A stretch of DNA of 64,000 nt from Bacillus norwichensis (GTDB lineage Bacteria; Bacillota; Bacilli; Bacillales; Bacillaceae_C): positions 1 to 64,000 of the forward strand of contig NZ_JACSPV010000003.1 in the NCBI RefSeq assembly GCF_014836955.1, read 5' to 3'. Both the position numbers and the translations under genes were made by a program. The number at the start of each line of letters is the position of its first letter. The first letter of the stretch is position 1. The notes beneath the pieces were generated by a model that saw only the letters and a program-made list of their open reading frames with translations, had not been told where the DNA came from and did no database searches. Below are positions 9,332-18,747 of the stretch, one piece after another.

Positions 9332-9521
9332 TAACTTCATTCAGCAGAAGTCTCCCACTTCTGAAAACAGTGAGATGAATGCATACCGGTATACCATTAA
9401 GTGGGGGCGAACACCGGCTGAATGAAGTTAAAGCTTCGGCGGATGCTACAGATTTTCAAAGGGAATTTATCCAGTGGAGCTCAATAAAATTTGGAAGCAA
9501 ATACGCCAAGGGCATTTGATA
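9332..9521 (+). repeat. Dispersed structured repeat, copy B
   Basis: The element starts with a perfect 14-bp inverted repeat (TAACTTCATTCAGC at 9332-9345 and its complement at 9417-9430). Inside it is a second pair CCCACTT/AAGTGGG and a short palindrome ATACCGGTAT. The 3' part matches copies A and C, including CAAATACGCCAAGGGCATTTG. It lies in the 551-bp spoVD-murE gap. No coding frame is convincing. It looks like a mobile or regulatory non-coding element of unknown type. Confidence 0.7.
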
Positions 9522-9554
9522 AACAGGGTATGAAAAAGTTAAACGGAACGAAGC

Positions 9555-9592
9555 AAAAATCTACCCTAATGATTTATAGGGTAGATTTTTAA
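9555..9592 (+). terminator. Rho-independent terminator before murE
   Basis: The perfect 13-bp stem AAAAATCTACCCT/AGGGTAGATTTTT ends in a T-run. It should end transcripts from spoVD and the repeat. The remaining 275 bases up to murE hold the leader and presumably a promoter; I see no decisive promoter match. Confidence 0.85.
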
Positions 9593-9867
9593 GATTGAAA
9601 AAATTGGGAACTTATTTCCGAACCAGCATATAGATGATAACGGTGCTTTTAAATTTATTTTATTAGTGATTTGTAATATATCGGAAAAACCCCTTAAAGA
9701 ATGTGGGTTTTGCTATCCTTCTGTTTATCTATCGCGGTATATTATGAATGCTGGATGTGGTAAAATAATTGCGAATCAAGTAGAGTTATACAGTCGGGAG
9801 GTCTCTCCCACTTTAAATCTTTTTGAATGCTTAAAAGCCATTCAATGAAATAGAAAGGATCGTAACG

Positions 9868-11328
9868 ATGAAGCTTCATACACTTTTAAAAGCTTTGCCG
9901 TTGGTAAAGCCAGCATTGGAAAACCCAGAAATAACTGCGATTGTAAATGATCATAGAAAAGTAGAGCCGGGCTCGATGTTCATTTGTATTAAAGGTCATC
10001 GTGTGGACGGACATGAATTTGCACAAGAAGCAGCTGAAAAGGGAGCGGCGGCTATTATCTCAGAAAAGCCACTGTCGCTTTCTATCCCGATAGTGATTGT
10101 AAATGACACGAAACATGCTATGGCAGTTCTAGCTGATGCATTTTATGACCATCCGACTGAAAAGATGCATCTAGTCGGCATCACGGGTACAAATGGGAAG
10201 ACAACGACAAGTTTCATGATCGAGGAGATTTTTCGAGAAGCCAGCCTTACGACTGGGTTGATTGGAACCATCAGCATGAAAATTGGAGACAAGGTTATTG
10301 AGACAAAGAACACAACTCCCGACACGATTGTGCTTCAAGAAACCTTTGCCAAAATGGTTAGTGAAGGCGTTGATGCTGCAGTCATGGAGGTTTCTTCGCA
10401 TGCGCTTGTACAAGGCAGGGTAGATGGGAGTGACTTTGATGTAGCTGTCTTTACTAATCTGTCACAGGACCACTTGGATTATCACCAAACGATGGAAGAA
10501 TATAAGAGAGCAAAAGGGCTTCTGTTTACAAAATTGGGAAATACATATACGAAGCCGAAATTTGCAATCATCAATGCTGATGATCCAGCAGGTAAACAGT
10601 ACATCTCCGAAACATCGGCACATGTGGTCACATACGGAATCGATCATTCTGCCGACTTTATGGCTGAAGACATTGTAATGGGCAGGAGTGGAACAGACTT
10701 TACGCTTATTTCTCCAGAGGGGCAAAACAACGTTTCACTAAAATTAATGGGAAAATTCAGTGTCTATAATACTTTAGCGGCAATAGCGGCAGCATATGTC
10801 TCGAATGTCCCGCTTGATTCTATTATCCGTACGGTGGAGGCAGTTCACGGAGTTCCCGGCCGCTTTGAAGCTGTAGACGAAGGGCAGGATTTTCCTGTTA
10901 TTGTTGACTATGCCCATACGCCTGACAGTTTGGAAAACGTCTTGAAAACGATAAAGGAATTTGCTGGAAAGCGAATTTACGCTGTAGTCGGATGTGGAGG
11001 AGACAGAGACAGGACAAAGCGCCCGCTTATGGCCGAAGCAGCTTGTAAATATGCAACGGATCCGATTTTCACTTCTGACAATCCTCGCACAGAGGATCCG
11101 AGTGCCATTTTAAAAGATATGGAAAAAGGTGTAGAAGGGAAGCAATATCAAGTCATTTCTGACCGGAAACAGGCGATTACTGCGGCAATCAATGCCGCCC
11201 GAGAAGGAGATGTAGTGCTGATTGCGGGGAAAGGACATGAGACATATCAAATTATCGGGGATAAGGTATTTGATTTTGATGACCGCCTCGTTGCGAGCAA
11301 TGCCATTAAGGAGTTAAGAAAATGTTGA
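9868..11328 (+). CDS. murE: UDP-MurNAc-L-Ala-D-Glu:meso-diaminopimelate ligase
   Basis: This 486-residue cytoplasmic ATP-dependent Mur ligase adds the third stem-peptide residue. Domains in order: N-terminal UDP-binding domain, central ATPase with the P-loop GTNGKTTT (residues 107-114), and a C-terminal domain with DNPR at residues 404-407. DNPR marks recognition of meso-DAP rather than lysine, which tells us the wall type. The ATG follows AGAAAGGATCG. The last codons overlap the next small gene by seven bases. A terminator lies about 275 bases upstream, so it should have its own promoter. Confidence 0.96.
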   Translation: MKLHTLLKALPLVKPALENPEITAIVNDHRKVEPGSMFICIKGHRVDGHEFAQEAAEKGAAAIISEKPLSLSIPIVIVNDTKHAMAVLADAFYDHPTEKMHLVGITGTNGKTTTSFMIEEIFREASLTTGLIGTISMKIGDKVIETKNTTPDTIVLQETFAKMVSEGVDAAVMEVSSHALVQGRVDGSDFDVAVFTNLSQDHLDYHQTMEEYKRAKGLLFTKLGNTYTKPKFAIINADDPAGKQYISETSAHVVTYGIDHSADFMAEDIVMGRSGTDFTLISPEGQNNVSLKLMGKFSVYNTLAAIAAAYVSNVPLDSIIRTVEAVHGVPGRFEAVDEGQDFPVIVDYAHTPDSLENVLKTIKEFAGKRIYAVVGCGGDRDRTKRPLMAEAACKYATDPIFTSDNPRTEDPSAILKDMEKGVEGKQYQVISDRKQAITAAINAAREGDVVLIAGKGHETYQIIGDKVFDFDDRLVASNAIKELRKC

Positions 11329-11762
11329 CATACGAAGAAATTGAAAAAATCTTACCTGAATCAAAGGGTATCAGGGATGCCGGCATGTCGTTTGCCAGTA
11401 TTGCTTTTACTAGTGATGAAGAACAACCAAAAGGCTTATTTATTCAAAATGGAGAGGACGAAGACCTTCAAACAGCTATTTCCAAAGGTGCAATTGCTAC
11501 TGTCTGGCCTTCAGAAAAGGAATTACCTTTTTACACGCCAAATCATTTCCCAGTCTTTCTTGCAGAAGGTGGGACATTGTCGGCTGTTCTTAAGATACTG
11601 GAGGAAAACTGTCACAAGGTGAGTCTTGCAAAGGAAGATCATAAGACATGGGTGATATTTCCGGAATCGCAGTATCATGCACTGCCTAATGACCTAGTTG
11701 AAAAAGTGAGACAATTGATCCAATCTGACGAAAACTGTACTGATAGGAACGGGGTGAGATAA
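11322..11762 (+). CDS. Orphan MurF N-terminal-like domain protein
   Basis: This 146-residue protein overlaps murE by seven bases and ends three bases before mraY, so it is embedded in the mur operon. The pattern [18 protein letters not shown], then [11 protein letters not shown] and [16 protein letters not shown], follows the N-terminal UDP-substrate-binding domain of MurF (order, spacing and hydrophobic pattern). The family's DGH segment is missing and there is no P-loop or C-terminal domain, so it cannot be a ligase alone. In B. subtilis, murF lies elsewhere next to ddl and no gene occupies this slot. It could be a decayed murF or a retained binding or regulatory domain. The frame is open and has codon use like its neighbours. 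Confidence 0.65.
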   Translation: MLTYEEIEKILPESKGIRDAGMSFASIAFTSDEEQPKGLFIQNGEDEDLQTAISKGAIATVWPSEKELPFYTPNHFPVFLAEGGTLSAVLKILEENCHKVSLAKEDHKTWVIFPESQYHALPNDLVEKVRQLIQSDENCTDRNGVR

Positions 11763-11765
11763 CAA

Positions 11766-12740
11766 ATGATGGAAAGAGTCGTTTTATTTACAATTATCAT
11801 GGCTTTTCTGATTACCGTCTTATTATCTCCCCTTTTCATCCCATTTTTGAGAAGGCTGAAATTCGGTCAAAGCATCCGTGATGAAGGTCCAAAATCGCAT
11901 CAAAAGAAAAGTGGCACTCCGACCATGGGCGGGATTTTGATTATCATTTCAATCATTATCACAACGCTTATTATGACCGGAAAATATACAGAACCGGGAT
12001 CAGATACATATTTGCTTATTTTGGTCACGTTTGGCTTTGGTCTGCTAGGCTTTTTGGATGATTTTATTAAAATCGCTCTTAAGCGCAATCTGGGACTGAC
12101 ATCCAAGCAAAAACTGCTTGGCCAAATTTTGATAGCACTTGTGTTTTATTTTGTACTTAAGGCTTTTGATTTCTCCACGGCTATCGCCATCCCATTGACA
12201 GATATATCCATTGAACTGGGACCGTTGTATGCCTTTTTCATCATATTTTGGCTTGTGGGATTCTCGAATGCAGTCAATTTGACGGATGGTCTTGATGGAC
12301 TTGTTTCAGGGACCGCAGCTATTGCTTTTGGCGCATTTGCTATTTTGGCATGGAGCCAGTCACAATATGAAGTGGCTGTGTTCGCAGTGGCAGTTGTAGG
12401 AGCTGTTTTGGGTTTCTTGGTTTTCAATGCCCATCCGGCAAAGGTTTTTATGGGAGATACTGGCTCTCTTGCACTGGGTGGAGCGATTGCCGCAGTGGCC
12501 ATTCTTACAAAAACAGAAATCATTTTATTGGTAATCGGCGGGATCTTTGTAATTGAAACTTTATCTGTCATTTTACAAGTCATTTCTTTCAAATTGACTG
12601 GTAAACGGATTTTCAAAATGAGCCCTCTGCACCATCATTACGAGCTTGTCGGATGGTCAGAATGGCGTGTAGTTGTCACGTTTTGGGCAGTAGGCCTGCT
12701 TTTTGCCATTTTAGGAATTTACATAGAGGTGTGGGTGTGA
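11766..12740 (+). CDS. mraY: Phospho-N-acetylmuramoyl-pentapeptide transferase MraY
   Basis: This 324-residue polytopic membrane enzyme transfers phospho-MurNAc-pentapeptide from UDP to undecaprenyl phosphate, making lipid I. It has about ten membrane segments. Family motifs seen: [16 protein letters not shown] near residue 39, FLDDFIK near 96, [12 protein letters not shown] near 170, [12 protein letters not shown] near 230 and the MSPLHHHYE loop near 288. Length equals that of the B. subtilis enzyme (324). The first of two tandem ATGs fits the GGGGTGAGA Shine-Dalgarno sequence. It lies between the MurF-like fragment and murD. Confidence 0.97.
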   Translation: MMERVVLFTIIMAFLITVLLSPLFIPFLRRLKFGQSIRDEGPKSHQKKSGTPTMGGILIIISIIITTLIMTGKYTEPGSDTYLLILVTFGFGLLGFLDDFIKIALKRNLGLTSKQKLLGQILIALVFYFVLKAFDFSTAIAIPLTDISIELGPLYAFFIIFWLVGFSNAVNLTDGLDGLVSGTAAIAFGAFAILAWSQSQYEVAVFAVAVVGAVLGFLVFNAHPAKVFMGDTGSLALGGAIAAVAILTKTEIILLVIGGIFVIETLSVILQVISFKLTGKRIFKMSPLHHHYELVGWSEWRVVVTFWAVGLLFAILGIYIEVWV

Positions 12741-12741
12741 A

Positions 12742-14103
12742 TTGAAGAAGATTACGGACTATCAGCATAAAAAAATACTCGTATTAGGATTAGCAAAAAG
12801 CGGCATTGCAGCGGCCACTCTTTTACAGGAGCTTGGGGCATTTGTCACAGTTAATGACCAAAAACCGTTTGAGGAAAATCCTGCGGCACAAGGTCTGCTT
12901 GAAAAAGGAATTACAGTTATTTGTGGCAGCCATCCTCCCGAACTGCTTAATGAAGGGTTCGAATTAATTGTCAAAAATCCAGGTATTCCATATACAAATC
13001 CATTAGTTTCAAAGGCAATGGAAATGAACATTCCTATTATTACGGAAATTGAGCTTGCCTATCGAGTGTCAGAAGCCGATATTATTGGTATCACGGGGTC
13101 AAATGGAAAGACGACAACGACTACGCTTATTTTTAAGATGCTTGAAGAAGCATCAAAACATCCAATGATTGCCGGGAATATCGGTACTGTAGCCTCGGAA
13201 GTGGCTATGGAAGCAACAAGCGAGAACAAAATGGTCGTTGAACTGTCTTCTTTTCAGTTGATGGGGGTAGATCAGTTCAGACCGAATATAGCGGTCATTA
13301 CGAATGTGTATGAAGCACATCTGGATTACCACCAGACGAAGGAAAACTATGCAGGGGCGAAAGCGAATATTACAGTAAACCAGACTGAGGATGATTTCTT
13401 GATTGTGAATGCTGACCAAGAGGAACTCCTTGAACTGGTAAGCTTCTCAAAAGCTTCGCTCATTCCTTTTTCAACTAAGCGTCATTTAGAAGAGGGTGTA
13501 TCCATCAAGGAAGGAAAGATCATTTATTTTGGTGAAGAGGTCATTGACCTTGAGGAAATCCTTCTTCCTGGAAAGCATAATCAGGAAAATATCCTTGCGG
13601 CCATTGCAGCAGTGAAGCTCCTAGGTGTAGGAAATGATGCTATTAAAAATGTGCTGACCTCTTTTCAAGGGGTGGAGCACAGAACCCAATTCGTTTCAGA
13701 AATTAATGGAAGAAAGTTTTATAACGATTCAAAGGCAACAAACATACTGGCTACCAAAAGTGCTTTAGAAGCATTTCAGGCACCTGTCATTCTGCTTGCG
13801 GGGGGATTGGACAGGGGGAATGGTTTTTCTGAACTGATTCCATACTTGTCAGGTGTAAAAGCCCTCATCCTATTTGGTGAAACAGCCAAAAAATTGGAGG
13901 AAGCCGGAAAGGAGGCAGGAATACAATCCATTTATCACGTCGATAATGTGGAAGAGGCTGTTCCTCTTTCTTTTAATGTATCAGAACCTGGTGATGTTGT
14001 TCTACTGTCTCCTGCATGCGCAAGCTGGGATCAGTATAAGACATTTGAAGTACGGGGTAATATTTTTGCACAAGCCGTGCATAAACTGAAGGAGAGCCAA
14101 TAA
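12742..14103 (+). CDS. murD: UDP-MurNAc-L-alanine:D-glutamate ligase MurD
   Basis: This 453-residue Mur ligase adds D-glutamate, the second stem-peptide residue. The N-terminal Rossmann-like domain has VLGLAKSG at about residues 14-21. The ATPase domain has GITGSNGKTTTTT at about residues 114-126. The C-terminal domain has FYNDSKATN and LLAGGLDRGNGF followed by LLSPACASWDQ. The start is TTG one base after the mraY stop, with GTGGGTGTGA as the ribosome-binding region overlapping the end of mraY. It precedes spoVE in the B. subtilis order. Confidence 0.96.
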   Translation: MKKITDYQHKKILVLGLAKSGIAAATLLQELGAFVTVNDQKPFEENPAAQGLLEKGITVICGSHPPELLNEGFELIVKNPGIPYTNPLVSKAMEMNIPIITEIELAYRVSEADIIGITGSNGKTTTTTLIFKMLEEASKHPMIAGNIGTVASEVAMEATSENKMVVELSSFQLMGVDQFRPNIAVITNVYEAHLDYHQTKENYAGAKANITVNQTEDDFLIVNADQEELLELVSFSKASLIPFSTKRHLEEGVSIKEGKIIYFGEEVIDLEEILLPGKHNQENILAAIAAVKLLGVGNDAIKNVLTSFQGVEHRTQFVSEINGRKFYNDSKATNILATKSALEAFQAPVILLAGGLDRGNGFSELIPYLSGVKALILFGETAKKLEEAGKEAGIQSIYHVDNVEEAVPLSFNVSEPGDVVLLSPACASWDQYKTFEVRGNIFAQAVHKLKESQ

Positions 14104-14153
14104 AAAGGTGTATGGAACAGGCTTAAATACAGTGGAGGCAGAGGTGCTGACTG

Positions 14154-15254
14154 TTGCCCTTGAAGAAATCTACACCCGACTTTATTTTGATTCTCGTAAC
14201 TCTGACATTGTTGGCCATTGGGCTGATCATGGTATACAGTGCCAGTGCCGTTTGGGCAGACTACAAATTTAACGATTCCTTTTTCTTTGCAAAAAGGCAG
14301 CTGCTGTTTGCGGGACTGGGCTTTGCCGCCATGTTTTTAATGATGAACATCGATTATTGGTCTTGGCGAAAATGGGCCAAGCCCCTATTGATTGTTTGTT
14401 TTATATTACTGCTCGTGGTCTTGATTCCCGGTATCGGGATGGAAAGGAACGGTTCCAGAAGCTGGATAGGTGTTGGCGCGTTTTCCATCCAACCGTCTGA
14501 GTTCATTAAGCTTGCACTGATTGCTTTTTTAGCGAAATTCCTCTCAGAAAAGCAAAGGTATATTACTACAGTGAAAAAGGGCCTAGGGCCCTCCTTGGCA
14601 TTGGTGTTTCTCGCATTTGGTTTGATCATGATGCAGCCTGACCTCGGAACAGGCACAGTAATGGTCGGAACTTGTATCGTGATGCTTTTCATAGCCGGAG
14701 CGCGAATTCTTCATTTTGCTGTACTGGGGTTAATTGGGCTTGCGGGGTTTGTCGGACTGATTTTATCCGCTCCTTACCGAATGGCGAGGATCACTTCCTT
14801 CCTTGATCCTTGGAAGGACCCGCTAAATAGCGGCTTTCAGATTATCCAATCGTTATATGCAATTGGTCCAGGAGGATTGTTCGGATTAGGGTTGGGGGAG
14901 AGCAGGCAGAAATTCTTTTATTTGCCCGAACCGCAGACGGATTTCATATTTGCTATCCTTTCGGAGGAACTAGGTTTTATTGGCGGAAGTTTAGTTATTC
15001 TGCTATTTGCCCTGCTTCTATGGAGAGGGATTAAAATCGCCCTAGGGGCTCCTGATCTATATGGCAGCTTCCTCGCTGTCGGAATCATCTCTATGATCGC
15101 CATTCAGGTAATGATTAATATAGGGGTTGTTACTGGACTAATGCCAGTTACTGGAATTACTCTCCCTTTTTTAAGCTATGGGGGATCTTCGCTGACAATC
15201 ATGTTAATGGCAGTGGGGGTACTGCTGAATATAAGCCGTTATGCAAGAGTCTGA
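14154..15254 (+). CDS. spoVE: SEDS-family glycosyltransferase SpoVE
   Basis: This 366-residue polytopic SEDS protein (FtsW/RodA/SpoVE) polymerises lipid II; SpoVE acts with SpoVD in making spore cortex. It has about ten membrane helices. Family signatures: RNGSRSWIGVG followed by QPSEFIKLALI near residue 120, MMQPDLGTG near 160 and LPFLSYGGSSL near 338. Position between murD and murG matches spoVE of B. subtilis rather than ftsW, which is unlinked there. The start is TTG after GAGGTGCTGACTG. A terminator follows. Assignment as SpoVE rather than FtsW rests on synteny. Confidence 0.92.
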   Translation: MPLKKSTPDFILILVTLTLLAIGLIMVYSASAVWADYKFNDSFFFAKRQLLFAGLGFAAMFLMMNIDYWSWRKWAKPLLIVCFILLLVVLIPGIGMERNGSRSWIGVGAFSIQPSEFIKLALIAFLAKFLSEKQRYITTVKKGLGPSLALVFLAFGLIMMQPDLGTGTVMVGTCIVMLFIAGARILHFAVLGLIGLAGFVGLILSAPYRMARITSFLDPWKDPLNSGFQIIQSLYAIGPGGLFGLGLGESRQKFFYLPEPQTDFIFAILSEELGFIGGSLVILLFALLLWRGIKIALGAPDLYGSFLAVGIISMIAIQVMINIGVVTGLMPVTGITLPFLSYGGSSLTIMLMAVGVLLNISRYARV

Positions 15255-15290
15255 AAAGAAACTCAATAACATTTGGGTTTCTTTTTTATT
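15255..15290 (+). terminator. Rho-independent terminator after spoVE
   Basis: AAAGAAACTCAA pairs with TTGGGTTTCTTT (one G-T wobble) and runs into Ts. The following 110 bases are AT-rich and probably hold the murG promoter. Confidence 0.75.
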
Positions 15291-15402
15291 TCAAAATAAC
15301 AACAATCTGCACTGAACACATTTTTCTTGTATAAAATATAGTAAAATAAGATAATTAAGGAGTTTGGTTTATTAATTGGAGTACACTAATTGAGGTGTTA
15401 TC

Positions 15403-16506
15403 ATGAAAATTATTGTCAGCGGCGGTGGAACCGGAGGACATGTCTATCCGGCCCTTGCCTTAATCCGTACAATCAAAAAGAAACATCCGGATACAACGTT
15501 TTTATACATTGGAACAGAGAGAGGATTGGAATCAAATATTATTCGAAGAGAGAATATACCATTTGAAGCAGTGGAAATTACTGGATTTAGACGTTCGCTC
15601 TCCTTTGAAAATATTAAAACGGTCATCCGGTTTTTAAAGGGTGTTAAACGAAGTAAACAAATCATCAATGAATTTAAACCAGATGCTGTAATTGGGACGG
15701 GAGGCTATGTATCTGCTCCTGTTGTGTATGCCGCAGCTAAAAAGAAGATCCCGGCTGTGATTCACGAACAAAACAGTGTTCCGGGCCTGACGAATAAGTT
15801 TTTAAGCAAGTATGTACAAAAAGTAGCGATCTGCTTTGATGCGGCGAAGGAATTTTTTCCTGCACACAAAGTAATTCTTACAGGAAATCCACGCGCTTCA
15901 GAGGTGGTAGGTAAAAAAAGCCAAGGGGAATTACTCAAGCTTGGACTGAAGGAAAACATTCCTACAGCTCTTATCACTGGAGGAAGCAGGGGAGCCAGGC
16001 CGATTAATGAAGCTGTCATCAAATCATTGGCACAGCTTACCAATAAACCATATCAAGTTGTATACATAACTGGAGAGGTTCATTTCGAAGATGTAAAGAA
16101 AGAAGTGGAGCTGATTGGTGCTTCTCCCAATGTAGCGGTCGTTCCTTTTATTCATAACATGGAAGAAGTACTTACTGAGATAGATGTTGTGGTAGGCAGG
16201 GCAGGTGCTACGTCCCTCGCTGAAATTACGGCGCTTGGTATTCCGTCAATACTCATTCCAAGCCCGTATGTAACGAACAACCATCAGGAAAAAAATGCCA
16301 CCGTTCTTACATCGGCTGGTGCTGCGATTATGCTTCAGGAAAAAGATTTGTCCAGCCAAAGGCTTATGGATGCTCTTGATGAGATCCTTATGGATGATAA
16401 AAAGAGACAAAATATGAGCGAAGCCTCAAAAAAACTGGGAATGCCTGATGCATCTGACCGGTTATATGATGTGCTTTTGAGCATGATTGAACGTGGGGGG
16501 AGTTGA
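15403..16506 (+). CDS. murG: UDP-GlcNAc:lipid I N-acetylglucosaminyltransferase MurG
   Basis: This 367-residue peripheral membrane glycosyltransferase converts lipid I to lipid II on the inner face of the membrane. The N-terminal glycine loop [15 protein letters not shown] is at residues 5-19. A second G-loop [11 protein letters not shown] lies near residue 192. The C-terminal donor-binding motif [22 protein letters not shown] is near residue 263. The ATG follows GAGGTGTTATC. It ends 13 bases before murB. The AT-rich gap downstream of the spoVE terminator suggests that murG heads its own transcript. Confidence 0.96.
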   Translation: MKIIVSGGGTGGHVYPALALIRTIKKKHPDTTFLYIGTERGLESNIIRRENIPFEAVEITGFRRSLSFENIKTVIRFLKGVKRSKQIINEFKPDAVIGTGGYVSAPVVYAAAKKKIPAVIHEQNSVPGLTNKFLSKYVQKVAICFDAAKEFFPAHKVILTGNPRASEVVGKKSQGELLKLGLKENIPTALITGGSRGARPINEAVIKSLAQLTNKPYQVVYITGEVHFEDVKKEVELIGASPNVAVVPFIHNMEEVLTEIDVVVGRAGATSLAEITALGIPSILIPSPYVTNNHQEKNATVLTSAGAAIMLQEKDLSSQRLMDALDEILMDDKKRQNMSEASKKLGMPDASDRLYDVLLSMIERGGS

Positions 16507-16519
16507 AAGGGGTATGGAA

Positions 16520-17431
16520 ATGGAAAAGATTATGGAAGAATTACGAGCAAACAATGTTGGAAAAGTAAAGGGAAATGAGCCGTTGGCCAATCATACAACA
16601 ATCAAAGTTGGAGGACCAGCGGAAGTTTTTGTTGAACCTGATTCTATCGATAAATTACTAAAGACGATGGAAATTGTGCAAAAATATCAACTGCCTTGGA
16701 GAGTGATTGGGCGTGGTTCTAACCTGCTCGTTTCAGATAAAGGGATCGCCGGGGTCGTCATTAAGCTCGGTAAAGGCATGGATGATCTAGACATAGAAGG
16801 AACGAAAGTCCAAGTAGGGGCTGGTTATTCTTTCATTGTCCTTGCCAATGCTTTAGGGAGAAAAGGGTTAAGTGGCCTTGAGTTCGCAGGCGGTATCCCA
16901 GGATCTGTGGGTGGAGCCGTTTATATGAATGCAGGTGCACATGGCTCTGATATTTCGAAGATATTGGAAAAAGCCCGGGTACTCTTTCCTGATGGGACTG
17001 TTGAATGGCTCACAAACGAAGAAATGGAATATTCATATCGGACTTCTGTCCTTCAGAAAAAGCGTCCAGGAATTGTTCTTGAAGCGATATTCAATCTGAA
17101 GGAAGGTGACCGTGAAGCGATTGCCGCTGAGATGAAGAAACATAGGACATATCGCCGGGATACCCAGCCTGTTAAACCATGCTGCGGGAGTGTATTTCGC
17201 AACCCGTTGCCAGAGCATGCTGGCAAGCTGATTCAGGATGCTAGCCTGAAAGGATACTCTATTGGCGGCGCACAAATATCCGAGCTGCATGGGAATTTCA
17301 TCGTCAACAACGGATCTGCAAAAGCAGAGGATGTTTTGGCTTTGATCAAGCATATGAAGGAAACGGTTCTCGAAAGAAACGGTATTGAAATGCATACAGA
17401 AGTGGAAATAGTAGAGGGTAATCGAGAATAG
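16520..17431 (+). CDS. murB: UDP-N-acetylenolpyruvoylglucosamine reductase MurB
   Basis: This 303-residue flavoprotein reduces UDP-GlcNAc-enolpyruvate to UDP-MurNAc with NADPH. The FAD-binding region includes [13 protein letters not shown] and [28 protein letters not shown] and the catalytic-loop region CCGSVFRNP mark a type IIa MurB. The frame opens upstream at TTG 16487, but the ATG at 16520 has correct spacing from GAAAGGGG and gives the B. subtilis length (303) and N-terminus. A 500-bp structured repeat separates it from divIB. Confidence 0.95.
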   Translation: MEKIMEELRANNVGKVKGNEPLANHTTIKVGGPAEVFVEPDSIDKLLKTMEIVQKYQLPWRVIGRGSNLLVSDKGIAGVVIKLGKGMDDLDIEGTKVQVGAGYSFIVLANALGRKGLSGLEFAGGIPGSVGGAVYMNAGAHGSDISKILEKARVLFPDGTVEWLTNEEMEYSYRTSVLQKKRPGIVLEAIFNLKEGDREAIAAEMKKHRTYRRDTQPVKPCCGSVFRNPLPEHAGKLIQDASLKGYSIGGAQISELHGNFIVNNGSAKAEDVLALIKHMKETVLERNGIEMHTEVEIVEGNRE

Positions 17432-17439
17432 AAGAAGCT

Positions 17440-17945
17440 TCTGTACCCAGTTGGAAAGGAACCTTGCATCATCTCGAAAAGCATAAGCCAACTCCCGAGG
17501 AGACAGCCTTTTAGCCACCGCAGGGAAGAGGCTTATGACCTCGAGGGGCTAGGTGCTGAAGCTGGACAAAAGAAAAGCGACGTACAGACTGGACAAGTCC
17601 TGACGAGATAAAGGACCAAGAAAAGCCAGACGGACGTTGAAGAAGGCGTGGTTTGCCCACAACAGCGTTTGGCTAATCATTCTCGCCGGTGGCACTTAAG
17701 GCTTAAACAACGACATTCTACGCCTGCCCTAGCATATCCTGTGTCACAAGCCGGACAGAACGATGTATCAAAAGGTAAATCGATGTTGACTTATCGTGAG
17801 AGAAAGTCGATAGGTGCAGTAGCTCCGAATCGACAAGAAAGGTTTTCACCAATAGGAGCAAATAAGGAAACTCTGAGTGTACAGTTTTTCTGCTGTATTG
17901 CCTCTTGAAGCTGGATGCCTGAGTCAGACCGGAGAAAATTAGTTT
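17440..17945. repeat. Large structured intergenic repeat (murB-divIB gap)
   Basis: The 530-bp gap holds no convincing gene. It starts with a folded block: GCATAAGCC (17481) pairs with GGCTTATG (17530), and CCCGAGG pairs with the CCTCGAGGGG that follows. The end CTCGAGGGGCTAGGTGCTGAAGCTGG resembles repeats I know to be dispersed in Bacillaceae genomes. Shorter relics of the same unit, in reverse orientation, appear at 31681-31715 and 33411-33466. A frame of 86 codons at 17648 has no family resemblance and is not called. Confidence 0.55.
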
Positions 17946-17961
17946 AAAAGGGGAGATGACT

Positions 17962-18747
17962 GTGGATCAAAAAAAAGTTCTATCCCTGGAAGACAGGATT
18001 CCCAAAATAAAAGAACATCGAAAACGAAAGGCGAACCGGCGGCTCATCTTCCTTATTTCTTTGTTTTTCCTTCTGATCCTGTTAGTGATTTATTTCCAAT
18101 CCCCTTTAAGCAACGTGAGTGAAATCAAAGTAAAAGGAAATGAATCAGTTCCAGATCAAACGATTATCAAAAGAAGTGGTCTTAAAAGCGGCGACAACAT
18201 TTGGAATTTGGACAAGAAGAAAGCAGTTCAACAGCTTGAAGACCATCAAGAAGTGAAGCATGCGAAGGTTAAGATCTCTTTTCCCAACACAGTATACTTG
18301 GAAATACAAGAATATAAAACAATTGCTTATGTCTTAACAGGAACAGAGTTCCATCCGATTTTGGAAAATGGCATGATTGTTGGAAGCAACCCGAAGGGTG
18401 GAGTACCAGTTAACGCGCCTATATTATCCAACTTTAAAGAAGATGCTATCTTGGAAAATATGGCCAAGGAATTAAAGGCTTTGAAGCCTGAAATCGTAAA
18501 TGTCATTTCGGAAATCCATTATACACCGAAGAAAACGGATAAGTACCACATCACTCTTTTTATGAATGATGGTTTCGAAGTGAGTGCAACTATACTAACT
18601 TTCTCAGAAAAGATGGTACATTACCCTTCTATTGTCAGCCAACTAAACCCTAATGTCAAAGGTGTTATTGATATGGAAGTCGGTTCATTTTTTAAAGCAT
18701 ACGAAACCAAAGAGACAGGTGGAGAAGGAGAGCAGCAGGAACCATAG
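17962..18747 (+). CDS. divIB: Cell division protein DivIB (FtsQ)
   Basis: This bitopic division protein of 261 residues (263 from the ATG at 17956) forms a complex with FtsL and DivIC at the septum. A basic cytoplasmic segment (DRIPKIKEHRKRKANRR) precedes one membrane helix at about residues 28-48. A POTRA domain follows (VSEIKVKGNESVPDQTI), then the FtsQ/DivIB beta-domain with EIHYTPKKTDKYHITLFMNDG. The AAGGGGAG Shine-Dalgarno sequence is too close to the ATG and correctly spaced for the GTG, so the GTG is preferred. In B. subtilis ylxW, ylxX and sbp come next; they are absent here. Confidence 0.92.
   Translation: MDQKKVLSLEDRIPKIKEHRKRKANRRLIFLISLFFLLILLVIYFQSPLSNVSEIKVKGNESVPDQTIIKRSGLKSGDNIWNLDKKKAVQQLEDHQEVKHAKVKISFPNTVYLEIQEYKTIAYVLTGTEFHPILENGMIVGSNPKGGVPVNAPILSNFKEDAILENMAKELKALKPEIVNVISEIHYTPKKTDKYHITLFMNDGFEVSATILTFSEKMVHYPSIVSQLNPNVKGVIDMEVGSFFKAYETKETGGEGEQQEP

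Noticed and set aside
9332-9521. A CRISPR array or complete insertion sequence as the explanation for the repeated elements
   Set aside because: There is no regular repeat-spacer pattern, and no transposase or nuclease gene accompanies any copy in the window.
9666-9848. A 60-codon frame before murE
   Set aside because: It overlaps the probable murE promoter and leader and has no Shine-Dalgarno sequence or homology that I recognise.
12146-12616. A 156-codon minus-strand open frame opposite mraY
   Set aside because: MraY is certain on the plus strand; the antisense frame has no recognisable motif.
17648-17908. An 86-codon open frame in the murB-divIB gap
   Set aside because: Composition and lack of a ribosome-binding site look random, and it lies inside repeat-like folded DNA.
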